Source: Treponema sp. UBA4326 (GTDB lineage Bacteria; Spirochaetota; Spirochaetia; Treponematales; Treponemataceae). Taken from it: 31,066 nt of DNA. Positions 1-7,731 of this stretch are shown here, piece after piece (position 1 is the stretch's first letter; each line of letters opens with the position of its first letter). The notes under the pieces were generated by a model. The model saw nothing but the letters and a program-made list of their open reading frames with translations. It was not told the DNA's origin and searched no databases. The translations under genes and the position numbers were made by a program. The DNA is taken from NCBI GenBank assembly GCA_002393835.1, contig DGTW01000371.1:1-31066 (forward strand). The letters run 5' to 3'.

Positions 1-1
1 T

Positions 2-2281
2 GTTTCTCAGGTCAGCGCAGTTATCTCTCTGGTGAATGAAGGATGTACAATCCCTTTCATTTCTCGTTACCGAAAAGAAAAGCATGACAACTTGAACGAA
101 GTCCAGGTTACAGACTGCGACCACTTGTTCAAATCATATAAAAATCTTGAAGAACGCCGCCTTGAAATTGTTCGTGGCATTTTTGGTCAGGGAAAACTCA
201 CAGAATCCCTTTACAACGCCGCAATGAACGCAAAAACCCTCACAGAGCTTGAGGATTTGTGGGCACCATTCAAAAAGAAGAAGAAGACCCGGGGTATGGT
301 GGCAGCCGAAAAGGGACTGGAAGGGCTGGCAGATTTCATCATTGGTCAGAACGACGACGCTGCAGTTGAAGCTGAGGCCGAAAAATACATCAAAACTGAC
401 AACGAAGACTCAGCCCTCAATGTTGAGAGCGCAAAAGACGCAATCGCCGGGGCCGAGGACATTATCGCTGAGCGAACGAGCCAGGACACAGAAAACCGCT
501 CAGATGTTCACGACCTTTATATGAGCGCAGGCTCAATCCAGACAAAAGGTATCGTTCCAGAAGGACAGGATGCAACTGTCGTTGAGAACACATCAACCTA
601 CAAAATGTACTGGGATTACTCAGAGCCTCTAAATCAGGTTAAGCCGCACAGAATCCTGGCAATCAACCGTGCTGAGCGAGAGGGTGCCTTGAGCGTTACA
701 ATCGATGTTCCTGTTGATGATGCAGTAGCATTGCTCCAGAAAAAGGTAAAAATCTCAAACAAATATCACAAAGAAGCTATCGAGGACGGATTGGTTCGCC
801 TTCTTTCTCCGGCAGTCGTCCGCGAAATCCGAAGTGATGAGACAGACGAAGCTGACGACCACGGAATCGAGCTTTTCAGCGAGAACCTCAAAAACCTTCT
901 GATGACCCAGCCAATCAAGGGAAGCCGTGTTTTGGGAATCGACCCTGGTATCAGAACGGGTACAAAATGTGCCGCTTTGGACGAAACTGGAAAATACCTT
1001 GGCTACTTCAAGATTTATCAGGTTCAGCAGGCAGACGAGGCTTATAATCTTCTTAATGAAGCTATCGACAAATACGACATTCAGGTTGTTGCAGTCGGAA
1101 ACGGAACTGGCTCGCCCGAAGTTCAGGCTTTGGTTTCAAAAGTTATCAGCGAAAACTATGCTGATTCAGACGTAAAATACACAGTCGTTGACGAATCAGG
1201 CGCATCTGTTTACTCTGCAAGCCCAGTTGCAACAGAAGAATTCCCTGAGCTTGACCTTACAATCCGTGGAGCAATCTCAATGGGCCGCCGCCTGCAGGAT
1301 CCTCTTGCAGAGCTTGTAAAAATCGACCCGAAGGCTATCGGTGTCGGCCTTTATCAGCACGATGTAAATCAGAAAAAACTCGCCGAGCAGCTTGATGAAG
1401 TAGTCGGCTCTGTCGTTAACCAGGTCGGCGTAAACCTTAACACAGCAAGCTACATGCTCTTAAAGTATGTTTCCGGCATCAACATGAGCACAGCAAAGAA
1501 AATCGTCGCTTACCGGGACGCAAACGGCAAAATCACCAGCCGTGAAGAGCTTAAAAAAGTTCCGGGGCTTGGACCTAAAGCCTTTGAGCAGTGTGCGGGA
1601 TTCTTGAAAATCGCCGAAAGCTCTGACCCTCTGGATAACACTTGGGTTCACCCGGAGAACTATGACGTTGCCCGTGAAGTTCTGGATTTCGTAAAAAGCG
1701 GAAAGCAGGTCCCGGCAGAGACAAAGAAAGCCCTCATCGAAAAATACAACATCGGTGAGACAACGCTGAACGACATCATCGAAGAGCTTGGAAAGCCGAA
1801 CCGTGACCCACGCGACGGATACCCTGCTCCAATCATGCAGAAAGGCGTCGTTAAGTTCGAGGATTTGACCGTGGGCATGAAAGTCACAGGCAAAATCAAA
1901 AACGTAGTTGACTTCGGTGCTTTCGTTGACATCGGTTTGCACGAGACAGCTTTGATTCATGTCTCAGAACTCAGCGATTCATTTGTCTCAGATCCAATGG
2001 ACGTTATCAAAGTCGGCGATGTAAAAGAATTCACAATCATCGCCCTGGACAAAGACCGAATGCGAATCAGCCTTTCATTAAAGAGCGACGCGCACACCCG
2101 CCTAGGCCAGACCAACGAGGGCAAAAAGCGAGTGGTAGTCGTAAAGAAGGGCAGCGGAAGTGCATCAGGCGACAAAAAGCCGGCCTTTGCAAACGACCGC
2201 CCGCGAAACGGCGGAAACCGCAACTTCGGTTCGGACGACGGAATGTCATATAACCCCTTCGCAGCCCTTTTGAAACGATAA
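2..2281 (+). CDS. tex: Tex-family RNA-binding transcriptional accessory protein, 5' end outside window
   Basis: Tex is a cytoplasmic nucleic-acid-binding protein linked to transcription and RNA handling. The reading frame is open from base 2, and residues before the first internal GTG (32) already match the family pattern (NEGCTIPFISRYRKE), so the true start lies upstream. Domains, counted from base 2: helical N-terminal region, YqgF/RNase H-like domain with GIDPGIRTG near residue 314, helix-hairpin-helix region (VPGLGPKAFEQCAGF) near 515-540, and an S1 RNA-binding domain about 624-690 (GKIKNVVDFGAFVDIG). A basic, Gly/Asn-rich tail follows. The last residues (FAALLKR) are unusual: the expected ending AFAKMKK lies detached at 2364-2387, beyond a hairpin-rich insertion. 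Family call is very secure; the altered C-terminus is seen directly. Confidence 0.96.
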   Translation, partial: VSQVSAVISLVNEGCTIPFISRYRKEKHDNLNEVQVTDCDHLFKSYKNLEERRLEIVRGIFGQGKLTESLYNAAMNAKTLTELEDLWAPFKKKKKTRGMVAAEKGLEGLADFIIGQNDDAAVEAEAEKYIKTDNEDSALNVESAKDAIAGAEDIIAERTSQDTENRSDVHDLYMSAGSIQTKGIVPEGQDATVVENTSTYKMYWDYSEPLNQVKPHRILAINRAEREGALSVTIDVPVDDAVALLQKKVKISNKYHKEAIEDGLVRLLSPAVVREIRSDETDEADDHGIELFSENLKNLLMTQPIKGSRVLGIDPGIRTGTKCAALDETGKYLGYFKIYQVQQADEAYNLLNEAIDKYDIQVVAVGNGTGSPEVQALVSKVISENYADSDVKYTVVDESGASVYSASPVATEEFPELDLTIRGAISMGRRLQDPLAELVKIDPKAIGVGLYQHDVNQKKLAEQLDEVVGSVVNQVGVNLNTASYMLLKYVSGINMSTAKKIVAYRDANGKITSREELKKVPGLGPKAFEQCAGFLKIAESSDPLDNTWVHPENYDVAREVLDFVKSGKQVPAETKKALIEKYNIGETTLNDIIEELGKPNRDPRDGYPAPIMQKGVVKFEDLTVGMKVTGKIKNVVDFGAFVDIGLHETALIHVSELSDSFVSDPMDVIKVGDVKEFTIIALDKDRMRISLSLKSDAHTRLGQTNEGKKRVVVVKKGSGSASGDKKPAFANDRPRNGGNRNFGSDDGMSYNPFAALLKR

Positions 2282-2283
2282 AT

Positions 2284-2361
2284 CTGCCGCAAGGAGGCGG
2301 CGCAAAGCAAGTTGTCCGCGAGAATTTCCGCAAGGAAATTCTCGTCACGACATGGATGTCG
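2284..2361. repeat. Hairpin-rich small repeat-like element interrupting the tex 3' end
   Basis: Three hairpins in series: 2286-2290/2297-2301 (GCCGC with GCGGC), 2319-2329/2334-2344 (11-bp perfect stem closed by a GCAA loop), and 2348-2352/2357-2361 (CGACA with TGTCG). The block lies exactly between NPFAA of tex and the detached codons for AFAKMKK, so it appears to have been inserted there. It may also end or stabilise the tex transcript. The stems are seen directly; calling it a dispersed genomic repeat is inference. Confidence 0.7.
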
Positions 2362-2363
2362 AA

Positions 2364-2387
2364 GCATTTGCTAAGATGAAAAAATGA
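2364..2387 (+). pseudogene. Detached last codons of tex (AFAKMKK stop)
   Basis: GCA TTT GCT AAG ATG AAA AAA TGA reads AFAKMKK then stop, matching the end of the displaced tail at 4822-4920 (AAAFAKMKK stop). It is cut off from the tex frame by the hairpin element and is no longer translated as part of Tex. Confidence 0.75.
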
Positions 2388-2453
2388 AATTAGACGCAGA
2401 TAAACGCAGAATCACACAGATGGAAAACTATTATCCGCGTTCATCTGTGCCAT
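2388..2453. repeat. Direct repeat copy A (GACGCAGAT family), right arm lost
   Basis: This matches 4921-4985 with about three substitutions in the 56 bases from AGACGCAGAT to TTCATCTG. Copy B (4926-4996) is a complete imperfect inverted repeat, whereas here the right arm stops near 2450 and runs into pdxR coding sequence. Similar GACGCAGAT/CACAGAT repeats are common in many bacterial genomes, so this is probably a dispersed repeat. Confidence 0.8.
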
Positions 2454-3863
2454 CTGAGCCACAATCTCGCTGATTTTATCACGGGGAAGTCCTGAGTAGT
2501 TTACTACAAAAGTAGTTTCTATCTCAGGATTTTTATTTTCCCCATAAAAATATTCTGACAAAAGAGGAATGTTTATCCCCTGTTTTCGCCATTCTTCCTG
2601 CAAACTTTTCGCATCAATTCCTTTTTCAAGACACAGAAGAAAGTGCAGCCCGGAATTTTCTTCGCGAATCCTAGAGATTTTCGACAATACTGATTTTTGA
2701 AAAGATGACATCAGGTTATTCCGAAGACTTCTGTAATAATTTTTCATCTTATTGATGTGCTTTTCATAATTTCCACTTTCAATAAATCTCGCCAGTGTAA
2801 ACTGCTCAAAACTAGAGACCTGACAGGAATAGAAATTCAGTTTTTTTCCGAATTCCAGCGCAAGATTTTCCGGCAAAACCATATAACTAATTCGGAATGA
2901 AGGGGAAAGGGTCTTTGAAAAAGTGTTGATATAAATCACCCGGTTCCTGTTGTCGATGCTCTGTAATGTGGGAAGAGGCTTGCCGACAAAACGAAATTCA
3001 CTGTCATAATCATCTTCAAGGATAAATCTTCCTTCTTTTTTGTAAGCCCATTCAAGGATTTCTTTTCGCCGCGCAAAATTCATCACAATGCCTGTTGGAA
3101 AATGATGGGAAGGCGAAATATGCACAATATCAGCCCCGCTTTTCTCAAGTTCTTCAGGAATAATCCCCTTCTCATCAATTCCGATGTGAACGCAGGCCGT
3201 TCCGTTGATTTTAAAAAACTCCGCCGCTTTTCTGTAACCGGGATTCTCCACCGCAAAAACATTATCTCGCCCAAAAAACTGCACAAGCATGGAATAAAGG
3301 GATTCACTTCCCGCCCCTATTACGATTTGATTTTCACAAACTTCCATATTCCTGAAATCTTTGAGATGATGACAAATCGCGCGCCGTAACTCAAGGCTTC
3401 CAAAAACGTCGCATTTTTTAAGGAGATTCTCGTTCCCTGAATTCAGCACCTGTCTCATAGTTTTAGACCATAGGGAAAAGGGAAAGTTACCGCTGGCCAC
3501 AGAATTACTGGCAAAATCAGCAAAATACCGGCTTTCAGACATTTTTCCTTCATCTGCAAAAACTGCTGTCTGACCGTTTCCACCCACAATTTCAATGCTT
3601 TTCTTCGACTTCAGATGATTTGCAAGTCCGCTGGCAAAAAAGCCCCTCTTTTCTATCGAATAAAGATAACCGGCATCAATGAGCCTTTCATAGGCATTCT
3701 GAACAGTTATTACGCTCACCCCCAGGTGCAGGGAAAGGGAGCGTTTTGAGGGCAATTTTTCATTTTCAAGGATTTTTCCCTCAAGAATCTGCTTTTTTAT
3801 CTCTTCCACCAGAAAATCCGTAAGAGAAAGGTTGGCGCATTTTGCAAAATCTACTGTAATCAC
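2412..3863 (-). CDS. pdxR: MocR/PdxR-type GntR regulator with aminotransferase-like domain
   Basis: A chimeric transcription factor: a GntR winged helix at residues about 10-78 (LPSKRSLSLHLGVSVITVQNAY) fused to a class I aminotransferase-fold domain that binds pyridoxal phosphate. The probable PLP lysine is K317 in FSKTLSPSFR and the conserved EDDYDSEF block is at 283-290. Length 483 aa is normal for MocR proteins. It is divergent from a pyridoxal kinase gene, the classical arrangement for PLP-responsive PdxR control of B6 supply, so it probably senses PLP and controls the shared intergenic region. The start is GTG (3861-3863), with no Shine-Dalgarno and a TATAAT 6 nt upstream. The last ten or so residues (MNADNSFPSV) are encoded by the repeat at 2388-2453, so the native C-terminus was probably replaced. 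The family is certain; the target is inferred. Confidence 0.88.
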   Translation of the reverse strand: MITVDFAKCANLSLTDFLVEEIKKQILEGKILENEKLPSKRSLSLHLGVSVITVQNAYERLIDAGYLYSIEKRGFFASGLANHLKSKKSIEIVGGNGQTAVFADEGKMSESRYFADFASNSVASGNFPFSLWSKTMRQVLNSGNENLLKKCDVFGSLELRRAICHHLKDFRNMEVCENQIVIGAGSESLYSMLVQFFGRDNVFAVENPGYRKAAEFFKINGTACVHIGIDEKGIIPEELEKSGADIVHISPSHHFPTGIVMNFARRKEILEWAYKKEGRFILEDDYDSEFRFVGKPLPTLQSIDNRNRVIYINTFSKTLSPSFRISYMVLPENLALEFGKKLNFYSCQVSSFEQFTLARFIESGNYEKHINKMKNYYRSLRNNLMSSFQKSVLSKISRIREENSGLHFLLCLEKGIDAKSLQEEWRKQGINIPLLSEYFYGENKNPEIETTFVVNYSGLPRDKISEIVAQMAQMNADNSFPSV

Positions 3864-3949
3864 AATCTGATTATATAAAAGTTATTTAATTTTGAATATA
3901 TATCTAATACCAGATTAAGACTATTATCTTTGCATACAAAAAAGGAGAT
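3864..3949. promoter_or_regulatory. pdxR/pdxK divergent control region
   Basis: An 86-bp AT-rich region. On the minus strand a TATAAT (3875-3870) ends 6 nt before the pdxR GTG. Facing motifs AATCTG (3864-3869) and CAGATT (3911-3916) form a spaced inverted pair that could be an operator. A ribosome binding site AAAGGAG (3941-3947) serves pdxK. The operator role is inference. Confidence 0.55.
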
Positions 3950-4786
3950 ATGATAAAAATGGACAAAAGACTTCTAACGATTCAGGATATTTCTTGTGTA
4001 GGCCAGTGCTCGCTCACGGTCGCTCTTCCTGTAATTTCTGCTTGTGGAATTGAGACAGCAATTCTGCCAAGTTCGGTGCTTTCAAATCATACGGCAGGAT
4101 ATTCCGGCTGGACTTTTCACGACTTGACTGAAGATATGCCGAAAATTCTTGACAGGTGGCTCTCTGAAAAAATCGATTTTGATGCTTTTTATACAGGATA
4201 TGTTTCAAAAGCACAGATTCCCCACATTCTTGAGATTATGAAAAAAAACGCAAGACCAGGCGCTCTGAGAATCGTTGACCCGGTGATGGCCGACAACGGA
4301 AAAATGTACCCCGGTTTTGACCAAGATTTCCCGAAGGAAATGAAAAAACTTTGTGATGGGGCAGATGTTATAATGCCGAATTTGACCGAAGCAAGTTTTC
4401 TACTGGGGCAGAAATACATCGCAAGCGGATACGATAAATCTTACATTGAAAAAAACTGCCGCGATCTTCACGCCCTGGGAGCAAAAAATGTTGTTTTGAC
4501 AGGCGTAAGTTTCGCTGAAAAAGAGCTGGGAATTGCGGTTTATGACGGAAATAAAATCGAATACTATTTTAACGAGAGACAGCCTGTATCTTCCCACGGC
4601 ACAGGTGACTTGTATGCCTCAGTGCTTGCAGGAAGTCTTCTCCGCGGAAAAACACTTTTCGAAGCGGCGAGCCTTGGAGCGGATGTGGTTGTTGAGGCCA
4701 TAAAACTGACTGCCGGAGACAAAGACCACTGGTATGGCGTAAAATTTGAAAAAGCCCTTCCATATCTAATCGGTCGGCTAAACTAA
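3950..4786 (+). CDS. pdxK: Pyridoxal/pyridoxamine kinase (PfkB-like)
   Basis: This enzyme phosphorylates pyridoxal, pyridoxine or pyridoxamine with ATP in B6 salvage. Seen in the protein (278 aa, normal length): an N-terminal substrate-binding segment (QDISCVGQCSLTVALPVIS), VDPVMADNGKMY at 109-120, NLTEA at 144-148, and the anion-hole/catalytic motif GTGD with D220 as probable base. The divergent neighbour is a PdxR-type regulator, which supports a B6 role rather than another PfkB substrate. Two in-frame ATGs exist: 3950 lies only 2 nt after AAAGGAG, while 3959 lies 11 nt after it, so the second may be the real start. PdxK and PdxY cannot be separated by eye. Confidence 0.9.
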   Translation: MIKMDKRLLTIQDISCVGQCSLTVALPVISACGIETAILPSSVLSNHTAGYSGWTFHDLTEDMPKILDRWLSEKIDFDAFYTGYVSKAQIPHILEIMKKNARPGALRIVDPVMADNGKMYPGFDQDFPKEMKKLCDGADVIMPNLTEASFLLGQKYIASGYDKSYIEKNCRDLHALGAKNVVLTGVSFAEKELGIAVYDGNKIEYYFNERQPVSSHGTGDLYASVLAGSLLRGKTLFEAASLGADVVVEAIKLTAGDKDHWYGVKFEKALPYLIGRLN

Positions 4787-4791
4787 AAAAA

Positions 4792-4813
4792 GGCTGTCCA
4801 TTTTTGGACAGCC
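4792..4813 (+). terminator. pdxK terminator hairpin lacking its T tract
   Basis: GGCTGTCC (4792-4799) pairs with GGACAGCC (4806-4813) and is preceded by an A tract, but ACAAATATAACG follows instead of thymines. The comparable hairpin after the MCP gene (22192-22217) has both tracts. The T tract was probably removed at the junction with the tex tail relic, so termination for pdxK may be weak. Confidence 0.6.
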
Positions 4814-4821
4814 ACAAATAT

Positions 4822-4920
4822 AACGACCGCCCGCGCAACAACGGCAACCGTAACTTCGGCAGCGATGACGGAATGTCTTACAACCCGTTCGCAGCTGCTT
4901 TCGCTAAGATGAAAAAATAA
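4822..4920 (+). pseudogene. Displaced C-terminal fragment of tex
   Basis: These 33 codons read NDRPRNNGNRNFGSDDGM, then SYNPFAAAFAKMKK and stop, matching the end of Tex at 2192-2281 nearly residue for residue. In the 75 aligned coding bases about 14 differ, mostly at synonymous positions. There is no start codon or ribosome binding site in front; it begins abruptly 8 bases after the pdxK hairpin. It is best read as the old or donor 3' end of tex, separated from the gene by the pdxR-pdxK block. Confidence 0.88.
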
Positions 4921-4925
4921 AAGTT

Positions 4926-4996
4926 AGACGCAGATAAACGCAGATTCACACAGATTGAAAACTAATATCCGCGTTCATCTGCGTAAATCTGCGTCG
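4926..4996. repeat. Imperfect inverted repeat, complete copy B (GACGCAGAT family)
   Basis: Left arm 4927-4945 and right arm 4977-4995 pair at 17 of 19 positions around a 31-nt loop. It follows the displaced tex stop codon at the same distance as copy A follows the detached AFAKMKK codons. Confidence 0.82.
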
Positions 4997-5004
4997 TATT
5001 TTGT

Positions 5005-5034
5005 AAGCCTTGCCTTCGTGCGAGGCTTTTTTTT
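5005..5034 (+). terminator. Rho-independent terminator, probably the original tex terminator
   Basis: A 7-bp stem (GCCTTGC with GCGAGGC, one G-T pair), a 6-nt loop and eight thymines. It follows the tex tail relic and repeat copy B. It now probably ends pdxK transcripts that pass the defective hairpin at 4792. Confidence 0.82.
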
Positions 5035-5043
5035 CGAATTTCT

Positions 5044-5072
5044 CTGACACTTTTTTGCTTTTGAGTTATAAT
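5044..5072 (+). promoter_or_regulatory. Sigma-70-type promoter of the lipoprotein/barrel unit
   Basis: CTGACA (5044-5049), a 17-nt spacer and TATAAT (5067-5072): eleven of twelve consensus bases. The leader would be about 40 nt and carries GGAGG at 5109-5113. Confidence 0.78.
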
Positions 5073-5118
5073 AAAATAAGACGATACTTATTCTTGTTAA
5101 AACCTCATGGAGGCTGTC

Positions 5119-7716
5119 ATGAAAAAGCTTTTTCTTTTCTTAAGTGCAATTCCCCTTCTTTTCTTTTTTGCCTGTGATGATTTTTCTGGCCTGGAAATTC
5201 CGGAGAAAATTTCAGTAAAAACTGGCGCAAGGTTTGCGCTGCCACTGGGAAACGGCGACATCAAAATTCGTGAAAAAGCAAGCATCGAAGAAATCCAGAG
5301 AGTTTTGGATGACAATATCAAAAAGAATACCAGTTCAGAAAGCGAAACTCAAAACAAGCCGGAAGTCTATGAGTACAATCCTCCAATAGACGGCAAGATA
5401 AGTGAATCGGCTGTCATGCAGTATATTATCAATTATCCGATTAAAGAGATTCCACTGTCGATTGGCGATAAGAATATTGAGAACACAAATCTTGAAAAGA
5501 TTGAAATTCCTGAGACTAAATTCACTGCGCCGGATTTTAATGAGTCGATTTCGGATACTTTGACAATTAAAGGTGGCAAGCCATTCCCTATGGTCGAACC
5601 AGCCGAGCTTGGGCCTCGCTCGATTTCGGATTTAGGTTTTACTTTTGATATTACAACTCCAAATTTTACGGAAATGATTGTCCGTAGTGGAAAAATGAAA
5701 ATTGTTATTAAAAAGACGGATTCCACCCCTATTTCTGAAGGTTTCAGTATGCAGGCGCGAATTGTTCTTGTTAATGCAAATGACCATTCAAAGATAATTG
5801 CTGCTAGTGATAACGAAGAATGTGCTCCAGGAAATACAATACGACTTGATTTGGCCGGAAAACCAATTGTTCAGAATATGTACATAATTGTTGAAGGCTC
5901 TCTTTCTGGAGGAACTTTAGGTGTTACTCATACTTATGAAATCGAAATGGGGCCTGAAAATCTCCAGATTGACAAAATCACAGGTCTAACTATGTCTCAC
6001 TCTGACCTTGGTGAAAATGGTCGAATCTACATTCCTAAAGAGTTTGAACTCGCAGGTCTTAATCAAAGCCTTCAGGAAGCAACAATCGAAAAAGGTGAGC
6101 TTGATTTCTATTGTAAACTTCCAGAGGGATGGTCAGGAATTAAAGTTGAAAAATCGAACTTCACGATTACTGGTGGCGTAAATATTTCAAATGATAAATT
6201 CAGCCCGGATACAGATACTCCAGAAGGCTATGCGCTTTATAAAAAGGCTACTTTGGACGACCTAAGAGTTGTTCCAGAAAAAACTTACACCTATGATACA
6301 TCTTCTGTTACTCCTGGCGATACAAGTAATTACACTGAGACAAACATAAGCTGGCTGGAAGTCGCACTTGAAAATGCAACAATTATCTTTGCCGATACTT
6401 CTGCTGGTGAAAAAACCGAACTTGTTATGAGCGGTATTTGTTCAATTACAAAACTTAAAAACATCAAAATTAAATTGGAAGACCTTGCTAACTTCTCTGG
6501 AAACGAAGACACTGGCTTGAATTTCTCTACTCTTTTGAGTGACATAATGAAAGGTGACGGCAAGGATCTTATAAAGGATATAAAATTTGCGGACTCAACC
6601 CTTGATGATGGCTCAAAAGTTGAAGGTTATCTTTTCGTCTCAAAACCTGATATAAAATCAGAGGCCTTGCAGGATCTTGAAATCGTTGGAAAGATTCATG
6701 CCTCTTATACTGATGAGAAGGGTACTGCATATCAAGATTTGTATTTCTTGGGAGATGAGGGTGAAGAGCCAGAAAAAAATGGTTCTATGGAAATGCGAAT
6801 TCCGATAATCAGTTTCGCTCAGGCTGCTGCTAAAAATCTAGGAAAACTTATCACCGATCCTGATGTAATACGCCGGAATGATGAGGGACGAGGTTATTCT
6901 CACAAAATCCCAGATGGCAAAATCTCAAAACTTTTGAACGACAGACCTGACAACCTTAAGATTTCATACGACCTTCATCTGGATCCTAAAAAAAGCAAAG
7001 GCGTTATTAACCTTGACGGTGATGCAATAGAAGAATTGAAAAAGACCGATGCAAAAATTTCAGTCTCTCTTGCGCTGGTTCTTCCGTTGCAGATTCAGCT
7101 TGAAGATAATTATGATATTCCGACTACGGATTCTTCTCCCGATGGCTGGATTAAGATTAAAGATGTAATCTCACTTACTAAAGATGCAGATGAGCGGGCA
7201 GATTTAAATAAAGATTTGTTTGACCGTAGCGAAGCAAAGGACACGGACTTTTATAAGTATGCGGAAGGTCTGAAAGCTTCTTATATCGCATATCATATCA
7301 ACAATAATCTTATTCTGAATGAAAAAGAGTATGAAGATCCTTCGGGAACGACTCACAAAGCGGATGAAGATTTGAATGTCAAACTTTACCTATACACGGT
7401 CGAAACTGACGGAACGACAATAAAGCCAGTCTTTGATCCAAATGAAGAAGAGACTGACCCTTACAAGAAGTACCGAAAAGAACTGAAAATCTCCGACGGT
7501 ATGCAGTCTTTGAACCTCTCGAAGAATGAAATTTCAAAGATTCTTTCAAAAGAAGGTTATCCGTTTATTCCGAAAATTTGCGCAGAAATCGAGGTCCCGA
7601 CAGACGGTACTAATTCGCAGGTTCAATATATTCCTAGAAATGGCGGATTTGACATAAGTGGAACAGTTCATCTTGAATTCGATGAAAATATTCCAGTTGA
7701 AGTTTGGTCTAAGTAG
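5119..7716 (+). CDS. Large exported lipoprotein, function unknown
   Basis: ATG 5119 is preferred over the in-frame ATG at 5107 because GGAGG (5109-5113) lies 5 nt before it and the protein then begins with a normal signal peptide (MKKLFLFLSAIPLLFFFAC). The FFFAC is a relaxed, spirochaete-like lipobox. The mature part, about 845 residues, is hydrophilic, acidic and rich in beta-prone segments, with no enzyme motif or transmembrane helix that I recognise. It is probably anchored in the outer or inner membrane facing the periplasm or surface. The stop lies 15 nt before the next gene, a barrel-like protein, so the two are probably co-transcribed and may form a surface complex. That pairing is inference; the lipoprotein call is firm. 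Confidence 0.8.
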   Translation: MKKLFLFLSAIPLLFFFACDDFSGLEIPEKISVKTGARFALPLGNGDIKIREKASIEEIQRVLDDNIKKNTSSESETQNKPEVYEYNPPIDGKISESAVMQYIINYPIKEIPLSIGDKNIENTNLEKIEIPETKFTAPDFNESISDTLTIKGGKPFPMVEPAELGPRSISDLGFTFDITTPNFTEMIVRSGKMKIVIKKTDSTPISEGFSMQARIVLVNANDHSKIIAASDNEECAPGNTIRLDLAGKPIVQNMYIIVEGSLSGGTLGVTHTYEIEMGPENLQIDKITGLTMSHSDLGENGRIYIPKEFELAGLNQSLQEATIEKGELDFYCKLPEGWSGIKVEKSNFTITGGVNISNDKFSPDTDTPEGYALYKKATLDDLRVVPEKTYTYDTSSVTPGDTSNYTETNISWLEVALENATIIFADTSAGEKTELVMSGICSITKLKNIKIKLEDLANFSGNEDTGLNFSTLLSDIMKGDGKDLIKDIKFADSTLDDGSKVEGYLFVSKPDIKSEALQDLEIVGKIHASYTDEKGTAYQDLYFLGDEGEEPEKNGSMEMRIPIISFAQAAAKNLGKLITDPDVIRRNDEGRGYSHKIPDGKISKLLNDRPDNLKISYDLHLDPKKSKGVINLDGDAIEELKKTDAKISVSLALVLPLQIQLEDNYDIPTTDSSPDGWIKIKDVISLTKDADERADLNKDLFDRSEAKDTDFYKYAEGLKASYIAYHINNNLILNEKEYEDPSGTTHKADEDLNVKLYLYTVETDGTTIKPVFDPNEEETDPYKKYRKELKISDGMQSLNLSKNEISKILSKEGYPFIPKICAEIEVPTDGTNSQVQYIPRNGGFDISGTVHLEFDENIPVEVWSK

Positions 7717-7731
7717 GGGAGGGAAAAAATT

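Noticed and set aside
1460..1960. 166-codon open frame on the minus strand inside tex
   Set aside because: It lies antisense to the HhH/S1 region of a clearly coding gene, has no ribosome binding site and no recognisable protein features.
3864..3949. Riboswitch ahead of pdxK
   Set aside because: The region is too short and AT-rich for a structured aptamer, and the PdxR regulator already explains control.
4822..4920. Independent small gene after pdxK
   Set aside because: No start codon or ribosome binding site, and the residues copy the end of Tex; a displaced tail is the simpler reading.
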